Of a DNA stretch of 30,361 nucleotides, positions 23,200 to 30,115 are shown one piece after another (within the stretch, counting starts at the first letter, position 1; each line of letters begins with the position of its first letter). A model generated the notes under the pieces. That model made no database searches. It was not told the DNA's origin and was given only the letters and a program-made list of their open reading frames with translations. The position numbers and the translations under genes were made by a program. The DNA is from a virus: IMG/VR virus record IMGVR_UViG_3300042542_001733, positions 1 to 30,361 of that record; one strand, 5' to 3'.

Positions 23200-24408
23200 T
23201 TAGCCCCAGACGCGGCAAGCCATCTGCGGACGGATCGTGCTGTAGCCGTACAGAACGTCAATACGGCAGGGCATACGGTCGTTGTTGATGTCGTACTGAC
23301 GAACAACGCGCAAGCTGATGCCGTTGTGGACCTGACGCGACGCCATATCGACGCCCTGCGGAAGCAGAAGGTCGGCGGTGGCGAAGGTGATTGCGTCCTT
23401 GTGGTACACGAGGTTTTGGGCGTACTGGCCGCCCGAAGCGCCGACGAACACGACGGCCTCACCGTTGCCCGGCAGGGCCGAGACAGTGGCAAGCGCGTGG
23501 TTGGCCGAGTAAATCGGAGCCACGGTGATGTTGCCTTCGCCCGAAGCGCCCAGTGTCACGTTCGTCAGCGAGACGAACTGGAACAGCGATCCGGTGCTTT
23601 CGCGGGTCTGCGGGTTGACAGCGAAGCAGCCGTTGACGGTGAACACGTCGCCGGCACGGACGGTGTCGTTAGCGCCAGCGCCGGTAATGGCGATGGTGGT
23701 TGCGCCTTCAGCAGTGACAGCCGCCGACAGCGAGCCGCCGATGGCGTCGCGGGTGCCGGTGGTGAACTGCTTGATCGACTGCGACATATTGATTTCGTCG
23801 AAGCCGAGCACGCCGGTGCCCATCATGCCGTTCTTGAACTGCTTGCTGATGGTGTCGGTGGGGTTGAAGAGGCCCTTCATACCTTCGACCAGACCAGCGT
23901 TGGCAGCCGGGTTGACGGTCGCGTAGCGCGGCGACATCACGGCGGCGTTTTCGTTCAGCTTCTGCTGGGCAGCCAGCAGCACAGCCGAAGTCGAAGGCGT
24001 GATGCCGGGGGTGCCGACCGAGTTGCCGATGGTGGCGAACGAGTTGGCGACATCCGCGTCGATGCTGGACGCAAGCTGCGAAATACGCGGCTTGAGAACA
24101 CGCTCGGCGAAGTCGTCAAGCTGCATGGTCAGTTCGGCCGAGGTGAAGTTCACGCCGATGTGCTTCTGCGAAGCAACGGTCAGGGTGGTGAACTGCTCGT
24201 TGTCGTCCTGCACCTGAAGGGCAGCGCCGTCGGTGACGAGGGCACGGTCAGGCAGACGGATGCGCAGGGTCGAGCCGATCTTGGCGCCTTCCACTGCGAA
24301 GCTGTCGTCGTACTGACGGTTGACGTTGCGGGTGAGCACGAGGTTGTTCTCGAGGATTTCGAGAGCCTTCCGCGTGATCATGTCGATAGTAAGAATGCTG
24401 TTGGACAT
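23200..24408 (-). CDS. Major capsid (coat) protein, P22 gp5-like
   Basis: A 402-residue coat protein of the P22 coat family (P22 gp5 has 430). The beginning NSILTIDMITRKALEILENNL is the characteristic N-arm helix, followed by VNRQYDDSFAVEGAKIGSTLRIRLP and TVASQKHIGVNFTSAELTMQL, all typical of this family. It should adopt the HK97 fold and assemble with the scaffold encoded 15 bases upstream. A hairpin follows the gene. An Ala/Thr/Gly-rich stretch near 235-260 could belong to the inserted domain seen in P22-type coats. Confidence 0.92.
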   Translation of the reverse strand: MSNSILTIDMITRKALEILENNLVLTRNVNRQYDDSFAVEGAKIGSTLRIRLPDRALVTDGAALQVQDDNEQFTTLTVASQKHIGVNFTSAELTMQLDDFAERVLKPRISQLASSIDADVANSFATIGNSVGTPGITPSTSAVLLAAQQKLNENAAVMSPRYATVNPAANAGLVEGMKGLFNPTDTISKQFKNGMMGTGVLGFDEINMSQSIKQFTTGTRDAIGGSLSAAVTAEGATTIAITGAGANDTVRAGDVFTVNGCFAVNPQTRESTGSLFQFVSLTNVTLGASGEGNITVAPIYSANHALATVSALPGNGEAVVFVGASGGQYAQNLVYHKDAITFATADLLLPQGVDMASRQVHNGISLRVVRQYDINNDRMPCRIDVLYGYSTIRPQMACRVWG

Positions 24409-24423
24409 GGTGGTATTCCCAAA

Positions 24424-25209
24424 TTAGCGGTTGCGTTGTGCCTCGTACTTCTTGATCTGCCGCAGCCGTTCCGCTTCGATCCATTCCGACGTGCTCATCG
24501 ACTTGGTCGAGCGAGGGTCGGTGGTGTCATACCGCGGCGTTCCTTGAGAACGAGCCGTGACAGGAGCAATCGGTGCCGGGGCGTTGGAGGTTCTTTTGAC
24601 CGGAGGTTCGGCGCCGAGCCTAGCTTCGATCTTTCCAATTTCCCGAGCCTGCAAGATAGGGTCAAGACGCGAAATCCGCGCGGCTTCGTTCGGGCTGTTT
24701 CCGAGGTGGTATAACACGTCGGGTCCGATCTCAGACGCTTGGATAGCACGAGCCATCGCTTCCGTCACGGGGAGGTTCGGGTTGTAGGCGACTTGTTCGA
24801 AGTCGTCGTACTTGTCCCGCACCGCCTCTTCACGGTCGTGATAAGCGTCGAGATATGCGCGCTGCTGTTGTTCCGCTTCGCGGCGTGACAGCAGTTCTAA
24901 GGCTTTACTTTCGGCCAGAGCCTCTGCGTAATCCTCGTAAGTCTCAAACTGTTCCGGAGCAATGTCGGTCGGCTGTCGCCGCGTCTGCTGTTCCGCAATC
25001 CGTTGAGCCTGTTCGCGTTCCCACTTGCGCTGCTCTCTTGCAAGACGCTTGCCGACGATGGCGTCAAGTTCTTCTTGTGTGAAGGTCTTGGACGCGTCCT
25101 GATCGACAGGCTGCTCTTCCGGCGTTTCGGTTTCTACGGGTTCTGGAGCCGCCGTGGTTTCCAGTTCCGGCGCGGGCACATCCGCTAGTTCAGGAGCATC
25201 ATCGCTCAT
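24424..25209 (-). CDS. Scaffolding protein
   Basis: A 261-residue assembly scaffold. The first 40 residues are acidic and Pro/Glu-rich, then comes TFTQEELDAIVGKRLAREQRKW, a hallmark of podovirus scaffolds. A long Glu/Gln/Arg-rich coiled coil (about 55-135) follows, and a basic C-terminal helix (EAERLRQIKKYEAQRNR), the end that binds coat protein in P22 gp8. It should guide coat into procapsids and then leave. It lies directly upstream of coat and has an AAAGG ribosome site. The preceding 112-base gap carries a candidate promoter. Confidence 0.9.
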   Translation of the reverse strand: MSDDAPELADVPAPELETTAAPEPVETETPEEQPVDQDASKTFTQEELDAIVGKRLAREQRKWEREQAQRIAEQQTRRQPTDIAPEQFETYEDYAEALAESKALELLSRREAEQQQRAYLDAYHDREEAVRDKYDDFEQVAYNPNLPVTEAMARAIQASEIGPDVLYHLGNSPNEAARISRLDPILQAREIGKIEARLGAEPPVKRTSNAPAPIAPVTARSQGTPRYDTTDPRSTKSMSTSEWIEAERLRQIKKYEAQRNR

Positions 25210-25263
25210 TTGGTTTTGACCTTTCCAGTCACCTGATGAGCCGCATCAGTACGGTTATCGGCC

Positions 25264-25292
25264 AAACTACACGATCTGTTGCAGTCTGGCAA
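25264..25292 (-). promoter_or_regulatory. Candidate promoter before the scaffold-coat genes
   Basis: On the - strand TTGCCA (25287-25292) and TAGTTT (25264-25269) are 17 bases apart, about 55 bases before the scaffold ATG, in a 112-base gap. The -10 box shares TCGTGTAG with the candidate promoter at 6431-6458. A separate promoter for scaffold and coat would fit the need for many copies. The rest of the gap (25210-25321) holds no gene. Confidence 0.42.
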
Positions 25293-25321
25293 TCTAAGCT
25301 ATAAAAGTCGCGTGGCCGCAA

Positions 25322-26080
25322 TTAGTGGAGGTCAACCCACGCGCCTGCGGCTCGGACTTGCAGTTTGTTGGTCGATGAATTGTACAGCATCAAACCGTTT
25401 GGCGGAGAGCCAATACCGTCGCGTTCAGCCGTAGTCATGCGTGGAGGCAGAAACCCCCGCGTTGTGGATGTAACATCCAAAAGTGCGGCTGCGTTTGGGC
25501 TGGCGGTGCCGATCCCAACCTCGCCGCCGCGGGCGATACGCATACGTTCAACGGGAATGTCGCTGTTCGACGTGAGAAAGCGCAAATCCGCTACGTTGCC
25601 GGCTATGTCCTGCACCGAACGGATGCCCGCGTAACGATCAGACCCGCCGTCGTTAACATAGAACCGAAGTTCCGTACCTGTCCCCGCCGCGTTTGCGACT
25701 GGGTTCGACAGGATCATAGACGCCGTAACAGCGCCACTTGAGGTTGAACGGCTTTCAAGTCTTCCGCCGGGCGACGTGGTTCCGATCCCAACGTTGGCTG
25801 CGGCGTTAATCCGCATGGCTTCAACCCCGCCCTCTACAAAAGCAATCGTGTCCGCGGTAGGGGAGAAAATGCCTGTGTTGGTATCACCCGTAAAGGTGTA
25901 GGCAGGCGTGCCAACCGCGCCGAGGCCGGTAGTGATGCTGGTCGCGCTTACGGCGCGCCCGGCAGTTACATCGGCGATGCTCACTTTTACCGTTGAGCCA
26001 CCTTGCACAATTGGCAGCACTTCAGTGCCAGCCAAAGGCGTGGACGCAGCGGTTAGCGCGGAAATTTTCTTGTCAGCCAT
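25322..26080 (-). CDS. Short fibre-like virion protein with GIGT-SP repeats
   Basis: A 252-residue protein of phage fibre type. It starts ADKKISALTAA and continues with TEVLPIVQGGSTVKVSIADV, a common N-terminal adaptor of fibres. Repeats of the kind VGIGTTSP (about 96-103) and VGIGTASP (about 190-197) lead into short beta strands. It ends with NSSTNKLQVRAAGAWVDLH, as in fibres that stop before an intramolecular chaperone domain. GGAG precedes the ATG, 4 bases after the 53-residue gene. Its place between portal and scaffold rather than among tail genes is unusual, so a head fibre is possible. Confidence 0.75.
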   Translation of the reverse strand: MADKKISALTAASTPLAGTEVLPIVQGGSTVKVSIADVTAGRAVSATSITTGLGAVGTPAYTFTGDTNTGIFSPTADTIAFVEGGVEAMRINAAANVGIGTTSPGGRLESRSTSSGAVTASMILSNPVANAAGTGTELRFYVNDGGSDRYAGIRSVQDIAGNVADLRFLTSNSDIPVERMRIARGGEVGIGTASPNAAALLDVTSTTRGFLPPRMTTAERDGIGSPPNGLMLYNSSTNKLQVRAAGAWVDLH

Positions 26081-26084
26081 TAAT

Positions 26085-26246
26085 CTACTCCAAAAGCAAA
26101 AGACCGCCGTCTTCTTGCACTAGGTTATCACCGTTTTCCGTTTCAAGGTTGCCTTGCGCCTGATCTGGGCCGTAGCCTGAGAACAACGCAACAATGCCCC
26201 CAAGGCCGAGGGCAACGCTGTTACGCAAGGCGACGCCGAAACTCAC
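26085..26246 (-). CDS. 53-residue small hydrophobic protein of unknown function
   Basis: A short gene starting at GTG (26246) with GGAA 7 bases upstream, 3 bases after the previous stop, and ending at TAG (26085-26087), 4 bases before the next ATG. The product begins MSFGVALRNSVALGLGGIVALFSG, a hydrophobic Gly-rich helix, and ends in an acidic stretch finishing DGGLLLLE. Exact fit between neighbours and a proper ribosome site support it. It could be a membrane or capsid-associated peptide. Confidence 0.68.
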   Translation of the reverse strand: MSFGVALRNSVALGLGGIVALFSGYGPDQAQGNLETENGDNLVQEDGGLLLLE

Positions 26247-26249
26247 AGA

Positions 26250-26555
26250 TCAGTTCCGGTTAATCGGCTTGCAGTAGATGGTGCCGTCGTTCGACACGCG
26301 GATCGCGCTCACGCGCCACGGGGCGCCCGACGAACTCACGTCCAGCACGAACGGGATTGGCGTGAAGGCCGGGATCGGGGTGCTGGCGGTGGTCGCCACA
26401 GCGCCGACGCCGACTTCGACGTAGCAAGCCTGATCCGACCAGACCAGCACACCCTGCGGGCCGGGTGCCCATGCAGTCGTGTTGCCTGCGCTGCCGGTGA
26501 AGGCGACGCTATAGGACGGATATGCGGTTTGATCGCAGGGATTAAGCAGTTCCAT
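26250..26555 (-). CDS. Small beta-rich protein, probable virion component
   Basis: A 101-residue protein with Gly/Ala/Pro-rich strands (SYSVAFTGSAGNTTAW, GVLVWSDQACYVEVGVGAVA) and a closing RVSAIRVSNDGTIYCKPINRN. Three cysteines are present. The pattern suggests a single beta-sandwich. It sits between the DUF5856 gene and the 53-residue gene in the head gene region; GAGG lies 7 bases upstream of the ATG. A capsid accessory role is likely but no family is recognised. Confidence 0.7.
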   Translation of the reverse strand: MELLNPCDQTAYPSYSVAFTGSAGNTTAWAPGPQGVLVWSDQACYVEVGVGAVATTASTPIPAFTPIPFVLDVSSSGAPWRVSAIRVSNDGTIYCKPINRN

Positions 26556-26564
26556 AGGTCAGCC

Positions 26565-26927
26565 TCACGCCAAAAATTTAAGTTTGTACAGGGTGGTGTA
26601 ATACAGCCCGAAAATCTCGTCGATGATATTCTGGATCGGTGTGCAATCCTTATCGACGACTTTATACCGCATTTCCATGAGGTCGTCCACTTGGCCTTCA
26701 AGGAACTCGACCACGTTGTTGGTCTTCTTAGCCGACATGAGCGTAATCGGGCCAATCAGGCCGTATTTGCCCTGATAGGCTTCGGCAAAGTTGTCCGCGA
26801 GGTCGATTATGCCTTCGTAGAACTTGCCCAGCGCCTTGTGCTTGGCAAAGCTGCGCGTGTTCAGGTGTGCGCTGTGCGTCACATCGCGGGCCAGAAACAG
26901 CATACCAACAAAATCAGCGCACTTCAT
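26565..26927 (-). CDS. DUF5856-type protein with Dps/ferritin-like residues
   Basis: A 120-residue, all-helical protein that I assign to the DUF5856 group of phage proteins. It carries H18, H21, H30, D45 and E49 in the first two helices (THSAHLNTRSFAKHKAL, then LADNFAEAYQG). The spacing H18-H30-D45-E49 equals that of four ferroxidase residues of Dps (E. coli H51, H63, D78, E82), while the fifth (D67) would be G34. A metal-binding four-helix fold is therefore possible. The ATG at 26927 overlaps the portal stop by one base (TGATG); a GTG 3 bases earlier is less likely. Its role in the virion or infected cell is unknown. Confidence 0.8.
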   Translation of the reverse strand: MKCADFVGMLFLARDVTHSAHLNTRSFAKHKALGKFYEGIIDLADNFAEAYQGKYGLIGPITLMSAKKTNNVVEFLEGQVDDLMEMRYKVVDKDCTPIQNIIDEIFGLYYTTLYKLKFLA

Positions 26928-29194
26928 CACATCAGTCCTTCAGGTGGTATTTCGCCTTCCATCGGCATTTCGCCGCCCATCGGCATCTCAGGAGGCATAC
27001 CGCCCTGTGGCATACCGCCACCCTGCATACCGATCACGTCGGCCATGTCGGGCATCTCGCGCATCTCAGGTGCCCCGTCGATCAGATCGCCGGTGTCCAT
27101 AGCGGCCGCGATGGTGTTCATCACGATCTCTTGAATTTGCTCTGGCGTCATGCCACCCGATACGACGCCGATACGCTTGGTTTCGGCGTTGTAGGCGTCG
27201 ATTTCGGACTTGTAGCGGTCGATCTCCACCTTCTGCTGTTCCGTGCTGTCCTGCACGTTTTGCAGGATATCCGTGACGCGGTTCAACTCCTGCGTCATGG
27301 CTTCGATCTGCTGCTGCGCGGCCATCATTTCGGGCGACTGATCGCCTTCCGACAGCACCTTGGGGTCCAAAATCTTCTTGAACCGCTGCGCCATTTCCTG
27401 CGCGCCGGGCCAGTCCATGTTCTTGATGAACAAATCGCCCGCCACAGCCCAAAGCTGCGGGTTGGACTGCAAAATCTGGCTCATCGCGTCGAGGGCTTCC
27501 TGACGCTTCGTCATGTAGCCCGGACCAGTCGTGACCATCACGTCGTAAACGCCGACGCTGGGGTTGTAGATTTTTTCGATCAAAGCGCCCGTGTCCATGT
27601 CGCGAATTTCCTTGACGGGTTCCTGCTGCATGGGGTTGAACTTGACCATATCGACTTCGCCATCGACGCCGATGATGCGGGCGATGCGCTGGGTGTCGTA
27701 AATCTTCGGGATGATGTCCACGATCTGACGGGTCAGGTGACGGATCGCACGGGCCAGATTGTCCACGTAGTGATACGTGCCGGTGTCACCCTGCTTTTCA
27801 CGCGCCACGATGGCCTTGGCGGACCTTTCGTTGCCGCCCATGCCCAGCGAGGCGTCGTACTGGCCTGTGGTGCCCTTGATGTCTTCAGCAGCCCCCATCT
27901 TGGCTTGGATCAAACCAGTCTGGGGCAACGGAGGCGGCGCACGCTGCGGTAAGGGGAGGACTGACCCGGCACCGTCCGTCACGTCGGGATTGACTTCCAG
28001 ATACGGCCAGTTGGTCGTATTGGCGGTCTTCCACTGCATTTCGTACCCTTCGAACTGGCCGCCATAGCCAATAAAGGGTGCCTTGGGTGCCAGCGCGAGC
28101 ATTTCGGCCTCTTGGCTGGTCCAATAGTTGTACATACGCTGCGCGTCTTTGGCGTTGCGCACGAGGCCTGAAATGTACATCCGGCCTTCGACTTCCCACT
28201 CGTTCCCGATGACGCGGACGACGGGTATCCACTTGCCCGGCCATTCGCGCTCTTCGAGCACGTCAAAGCCGTTGGTCTTCATCCACATGACCTTCTTGCG
28301 GTCTACCTCACGGCTGCGGATGGGCTTGCCGAACATACTCGACAACTGCTTGTCCCGCTGCGAACCGCGGAAAGCGGTCTGGTTGTCGGGGTACAGGTGC
28401 AGCGTGGCGCGCTCGTTTTCGTAGTAGAAATACTCGGCGATCCGGATGGTGTTCTCGGCCAGCCACTGCGCCATGCTTTCGTTGCCGACGCCCTGCGCCA
28501 TCAGCGTGCTGACGGGCGATGCGTCCGGGAACATCTCTTCGTATTCGGTCGTCAGGATATCCTGCGTAATGAAGCACCACTTGGCATCCGCACCGCACGG
28601 GTCTTGGATCGTGGGGTCCATGTAGACGCTGAAGGCGTTGCGCACGCGGCCGATCTTGATGTCCTGATCGAACGTCTCGTCGTTGCAGTACTCGGTCAGC
28701 AGGCGGATGTAGCCTTCGCCATACGTGACCTGATTGTCGCAGGCCGTGTCGTAGGCCACGTCGGCGTCTGACATATACTCAATGTGGCGCACCACACCGT
28801 TGAAAATCTCAGCGACCTGAACGTCAGCGTTGTCGTCGGCCGGGATGACCTTGCCTGATGGGCGGTTCTGGCGCTGCTCGTTCGTCACCATGCGGACGTG
28901 CTGGGGCAGCTTGTTGATCGTGAGGCACGGGCGCGCGTTGATGGTCTGGCCCTGCACGGACCCGCGGGTGGCGAGCACGTCCGCCGGCCACTGCCACTGG
29001 TTGTCGGGCGAGCCGGCCATGAAGCGCAGATCGTCCAACTCGTCCTCGCGGCTGTCAGAGTACGCAGCCATCGCCATCTGGAGACGGCTGCGCATGGTCG
29101 CCATCTTGTCGTCGTTGTCCTCAGACGACTTCGCCGGGTTGGACCCTACGTTGGCGACTTTGCCCGCCGTATTAATGCCTGTCGGATCGGCCAT
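26927..29194 (-). CDS. Portal protein, P22 gp1-like
   Basis: A 755-residue portal (P22 gp1 has 725), the dodecameric ring through which DNA enters and leaves the capsid. The stretch MRSRLQMAMAAYSDSREDELDDLRFMAGS, then QWPADVLATRG and RPCLTINKLPQHVRMVTNEQRQNRPS, is characteristic of the P22-type portal family. Residues 623-675 form a long Gln/Glu-rich helix likely to build a barrel, as in P22. The last 45 residues are a Met/Gly/Pro repeat tail (GGMPQGGMPPEMPMGGEMPM). The gene starts 4 bases after the 46-residue gene and overlaps the DUF5856 gene. Confidence 0.94.
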   Translation of the reverse strand: MADPTGINTAGKVANVGSNPAKSSEDNDDKMATMRSRLQMAMAAYSDSREDELDDLRFMAGSPDNQWQWPADVLATRGSVQGQTINARPCLTINKLPQHVRMVTNEQRQNRPSGKVIPADDNADVQVAEIFNGVVRHIEYMSDADVAYDTACDNQVTYGEGYIRLLTEYCNDETFDQDIKIGRVRNAFSVYMDPTIQDPCGADAKWCFITQDILTTEYEEMFPDASPVSTLMAQGVGNESMAQWLAENTIRIAEYFYYENERATLHLYPDNQTAFRGSQRDKQLSSMFGKPIRSREVDRKKVMWMKTNGFDVLEEREWPGKWIPVVRVIGNEWEVEGRMYISGLVRNAKDAQRMYNYWTSQEAEMLALAPKAPFIGYGGQFEGYEMQWKTANTTNWPYLEVNPDVTDGAGSVLPLPQRAPPPLPQTGLIQAKMGAAEDIKGTTGQYDASLGMGGNERSAKAIVAREKQGDTGTYHYVDNLARAIRHLTRQIVDIIPKIYDTQRIARIIGVDGEVDMVKFNPMQQEPVKEIRDMDTGALIEKIYNPSVGVYDVMVTTGPGYMTKRQEALDAMSQILQSNPQLWAVAGDLFIKNMDWPGAQEMAQRFKKILDPKVLSEGDQSPEMMAAQQQIEAMTQELNRVTDILQNVQDSTEQQKVEIDRYKSEIDAYNAETKRIGVVSGGMTPEQIQEIVMNTIAAAMDTGDLIDGAPEMREMPDMADVIGMQGGGMPQGGMPPEMPMGGEMPMEGEIPPEGLM

Positions 29195-29198
29195 AACG

Positions 29199-29339
29199 CT
29201 ACTTTTTGCCCTTTTTGGCCGCCTGCCGCTTCACCGAATAGGCGATAGCGACAGCCTGTTTCTGCGGCTTTCCAGCCGCAATTTCGGCCTTGATGTTCTT
29301 GCGAAACGCCGTTTTGCTGGGTGATTTGACCAGCGGCAC
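29199..29339 (-). CDS. 46-residue basic conserved phage protein
   Basis: A tiny gene from GTG (29339) to TAG (29199-29201), giving a protein that begins MPLVKSPSKTAFRKNIKAE and continues AGKPQKQAVAIAYSVKRQAAKKGKK. The KSPSK-x-AF and GKPQKQAVAIAYSV pattern recurs in small phage proteins near terminase and portal genes. It has about ten lysines and no acidic patch, so it may bind DNA. It starts one base after the previous stop (TAACGTG). Function unknown. Confidence 0.8.
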   Translation of the reverse strand: MPLVKSPSKTAFRKNIKAEIAAGKPQKQAVAIAYSVKRQAAKKGKK

Positions 29340-29340
29340 G

Positions 29341-29688
29341 TTATTTCTTCTTCGGCGGCGTGGTGCGCTCGCGCACGGTAATGCTGATGACCTGCGGCGC
29401 CTTTTTGCGCATCATGCGTGCCTCTTTGGCTTCCATCGCCTGCGCACGGTTAGCGCGGTCGATGGCCGCTTCGGCAGCCGACGTAGTCTTCTTGGCGCCA
29501 GCGCCCATCATCCGCATTTCACGCGCTTCCATCGCCTGCGAACGGTTGGCGCGGTCAATAGCCGACGCGGCAGGGGCCGCCGCCTTGGCGCGGGGCTTGA
29601 CCAGCGGCATGATCCGCGGCGCAGGCTTTGCAGCGCCCTTGGGTGCTGGTTTCGGCATTTTGGGCATCATGCGGGGCGGCTTGGCCAT
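29341..29688 (-). CDS. Basic Ala/Met/Lys-rich protein with two internal repeats
   Basis: A 115-residue protein. The first 40 residues are Pro/Lys/Met-rich and disordered-looking, like histone H1 tails. Two 19-residue repeats follow (43-61 and 75-93), both reading AIDRANR-x-QAMEA-x-E-x-RMM and differing at three positions; they should form amphipathic helices. It ends in a short beta-like VISITVRERTTPPKKK. The ATG lies directly after the previous stop (TAAATG). No family is known to me. A DNA- or capsid-binding role is a guess from composition. Confidence 0.72.
   Translation of the reverse strand: MAKPPRMMPKMPKPAPKGAAKPAPRIMPLVKPRAKAAAPAASAIDRANRSQAMEAREMRMMGAGAKKTTSAAEAAIDRANRAQAMEAKEARMMRKKAPQVISITVRERTTPPKKK
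29410..29562 (-). repeat. Tandem-like coding repeat, two copies of 57 bases, 96 bases apart
   Basis: Bases 29506-29562 and 29410-29466 encode the two 19-residue repeats of the 115-residue basic protein. The protein copies differ at three positions while many third bases differ, so this is an old duplication kept by selection on the protein. Confidence 0.7.
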
Positions 29689-29850
29689 TTACTTACCTTT
29701 CTTGGCAGGTTTTTTAGCGGTTTTGGCGCTCTCTTTGAACGCCTTGGCTGTGGGGGCACCCTTAGCGCCAACTTTGCGCATTTTCTCGCCCGATCCGGCC
29801 TTGATGCGCTCGCGTTTGGCGTGAATATTGGCGTAGAGCCCTGTTTTCAT
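29689..29850 (-). CDS. 53-residue basic conserved phage protein
   Basis: A tiny gene with ATG at 29850 overlapping the preceding stop (ATGA), ending TAA at 29689-29691. The product begins MKTGLYANIHAKRERIKAGS, followed by GEKMRKVGAKGAPTAKAFKESAKTAKK, a pattern I know as a widespread small phage protein near the terminase gene. It is strongly basic with a Lys/Ala tail. Function unknown; a nucleic-acid or head-associated role is possible. Confidence 0.85.
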   Translation of the reverse strand: MKTGLYANIHAKRERIKAGSGEKMRKVGAKGAPTAKAFKESAKTAKKPAKKGK

Positions 29851-30113
29851 GAGCATTTCCACCGCTTGAGGCTGGCACGGGCGCGTTCGCCGTCCTTAGC
29901 CTTGGCTGCAACAGCGCCCATCCGGGCGCAAAACGACTTCTTACGGCCTTCGTCGGCCTTTGTCTTGGGGTTGGGTGCCGGAGCCTTCAGTTTGCTGCCC
30001 GTAGCGGCGTTATACTTGGCCCGGCCCTTAGCCGTCAGTCCTGCGCCTTTGGACGCGGGCAGCTTTTCCCCGCGGCCGACAGCCAATGACACTGACTTGC
30101 GCTTGTCGGCCAC
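29847..30113 (-). CDS. DUF6321-type small basic protein
   Basis: An 88-residue basic protein with the sequence pattern KGAGLTAKGRAKYNAATGS, then NPKTKADEGRKKSFCARM and a closing RARASLKRWKC, which I recognise as the DUF6321 group of phage proteins. The start is uncertain: GTG at 30113, with GGATGGGG upstream, gives MADKRKSVSLAVGR; a TTG at 30131 is possible. Either way the gene overlaps or abuts the terminase end. It overlaps the next gene by ATGA. Function unknown, perhaps linked to packaging by position. Confidence 0.78.
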   Translation of the reverse strand: MADKRKSVSLAVGRGEKLPASKGAGLTAKGRAKYNAATGSKLKAPAPNPKTKADEGRKKSFCARMGAVAAKAKDGERARASLKRWKCS

Positions 30114-30115
30114 GC

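Noticed and set aside
22288-24714. An 808-codon open frame on the + strand opposite the coat and small virion genes
   Set aside because: It crosses coat, three hairpins and part of the scaffold gene, all supported on the - strand, and its protein has no domain-like features.
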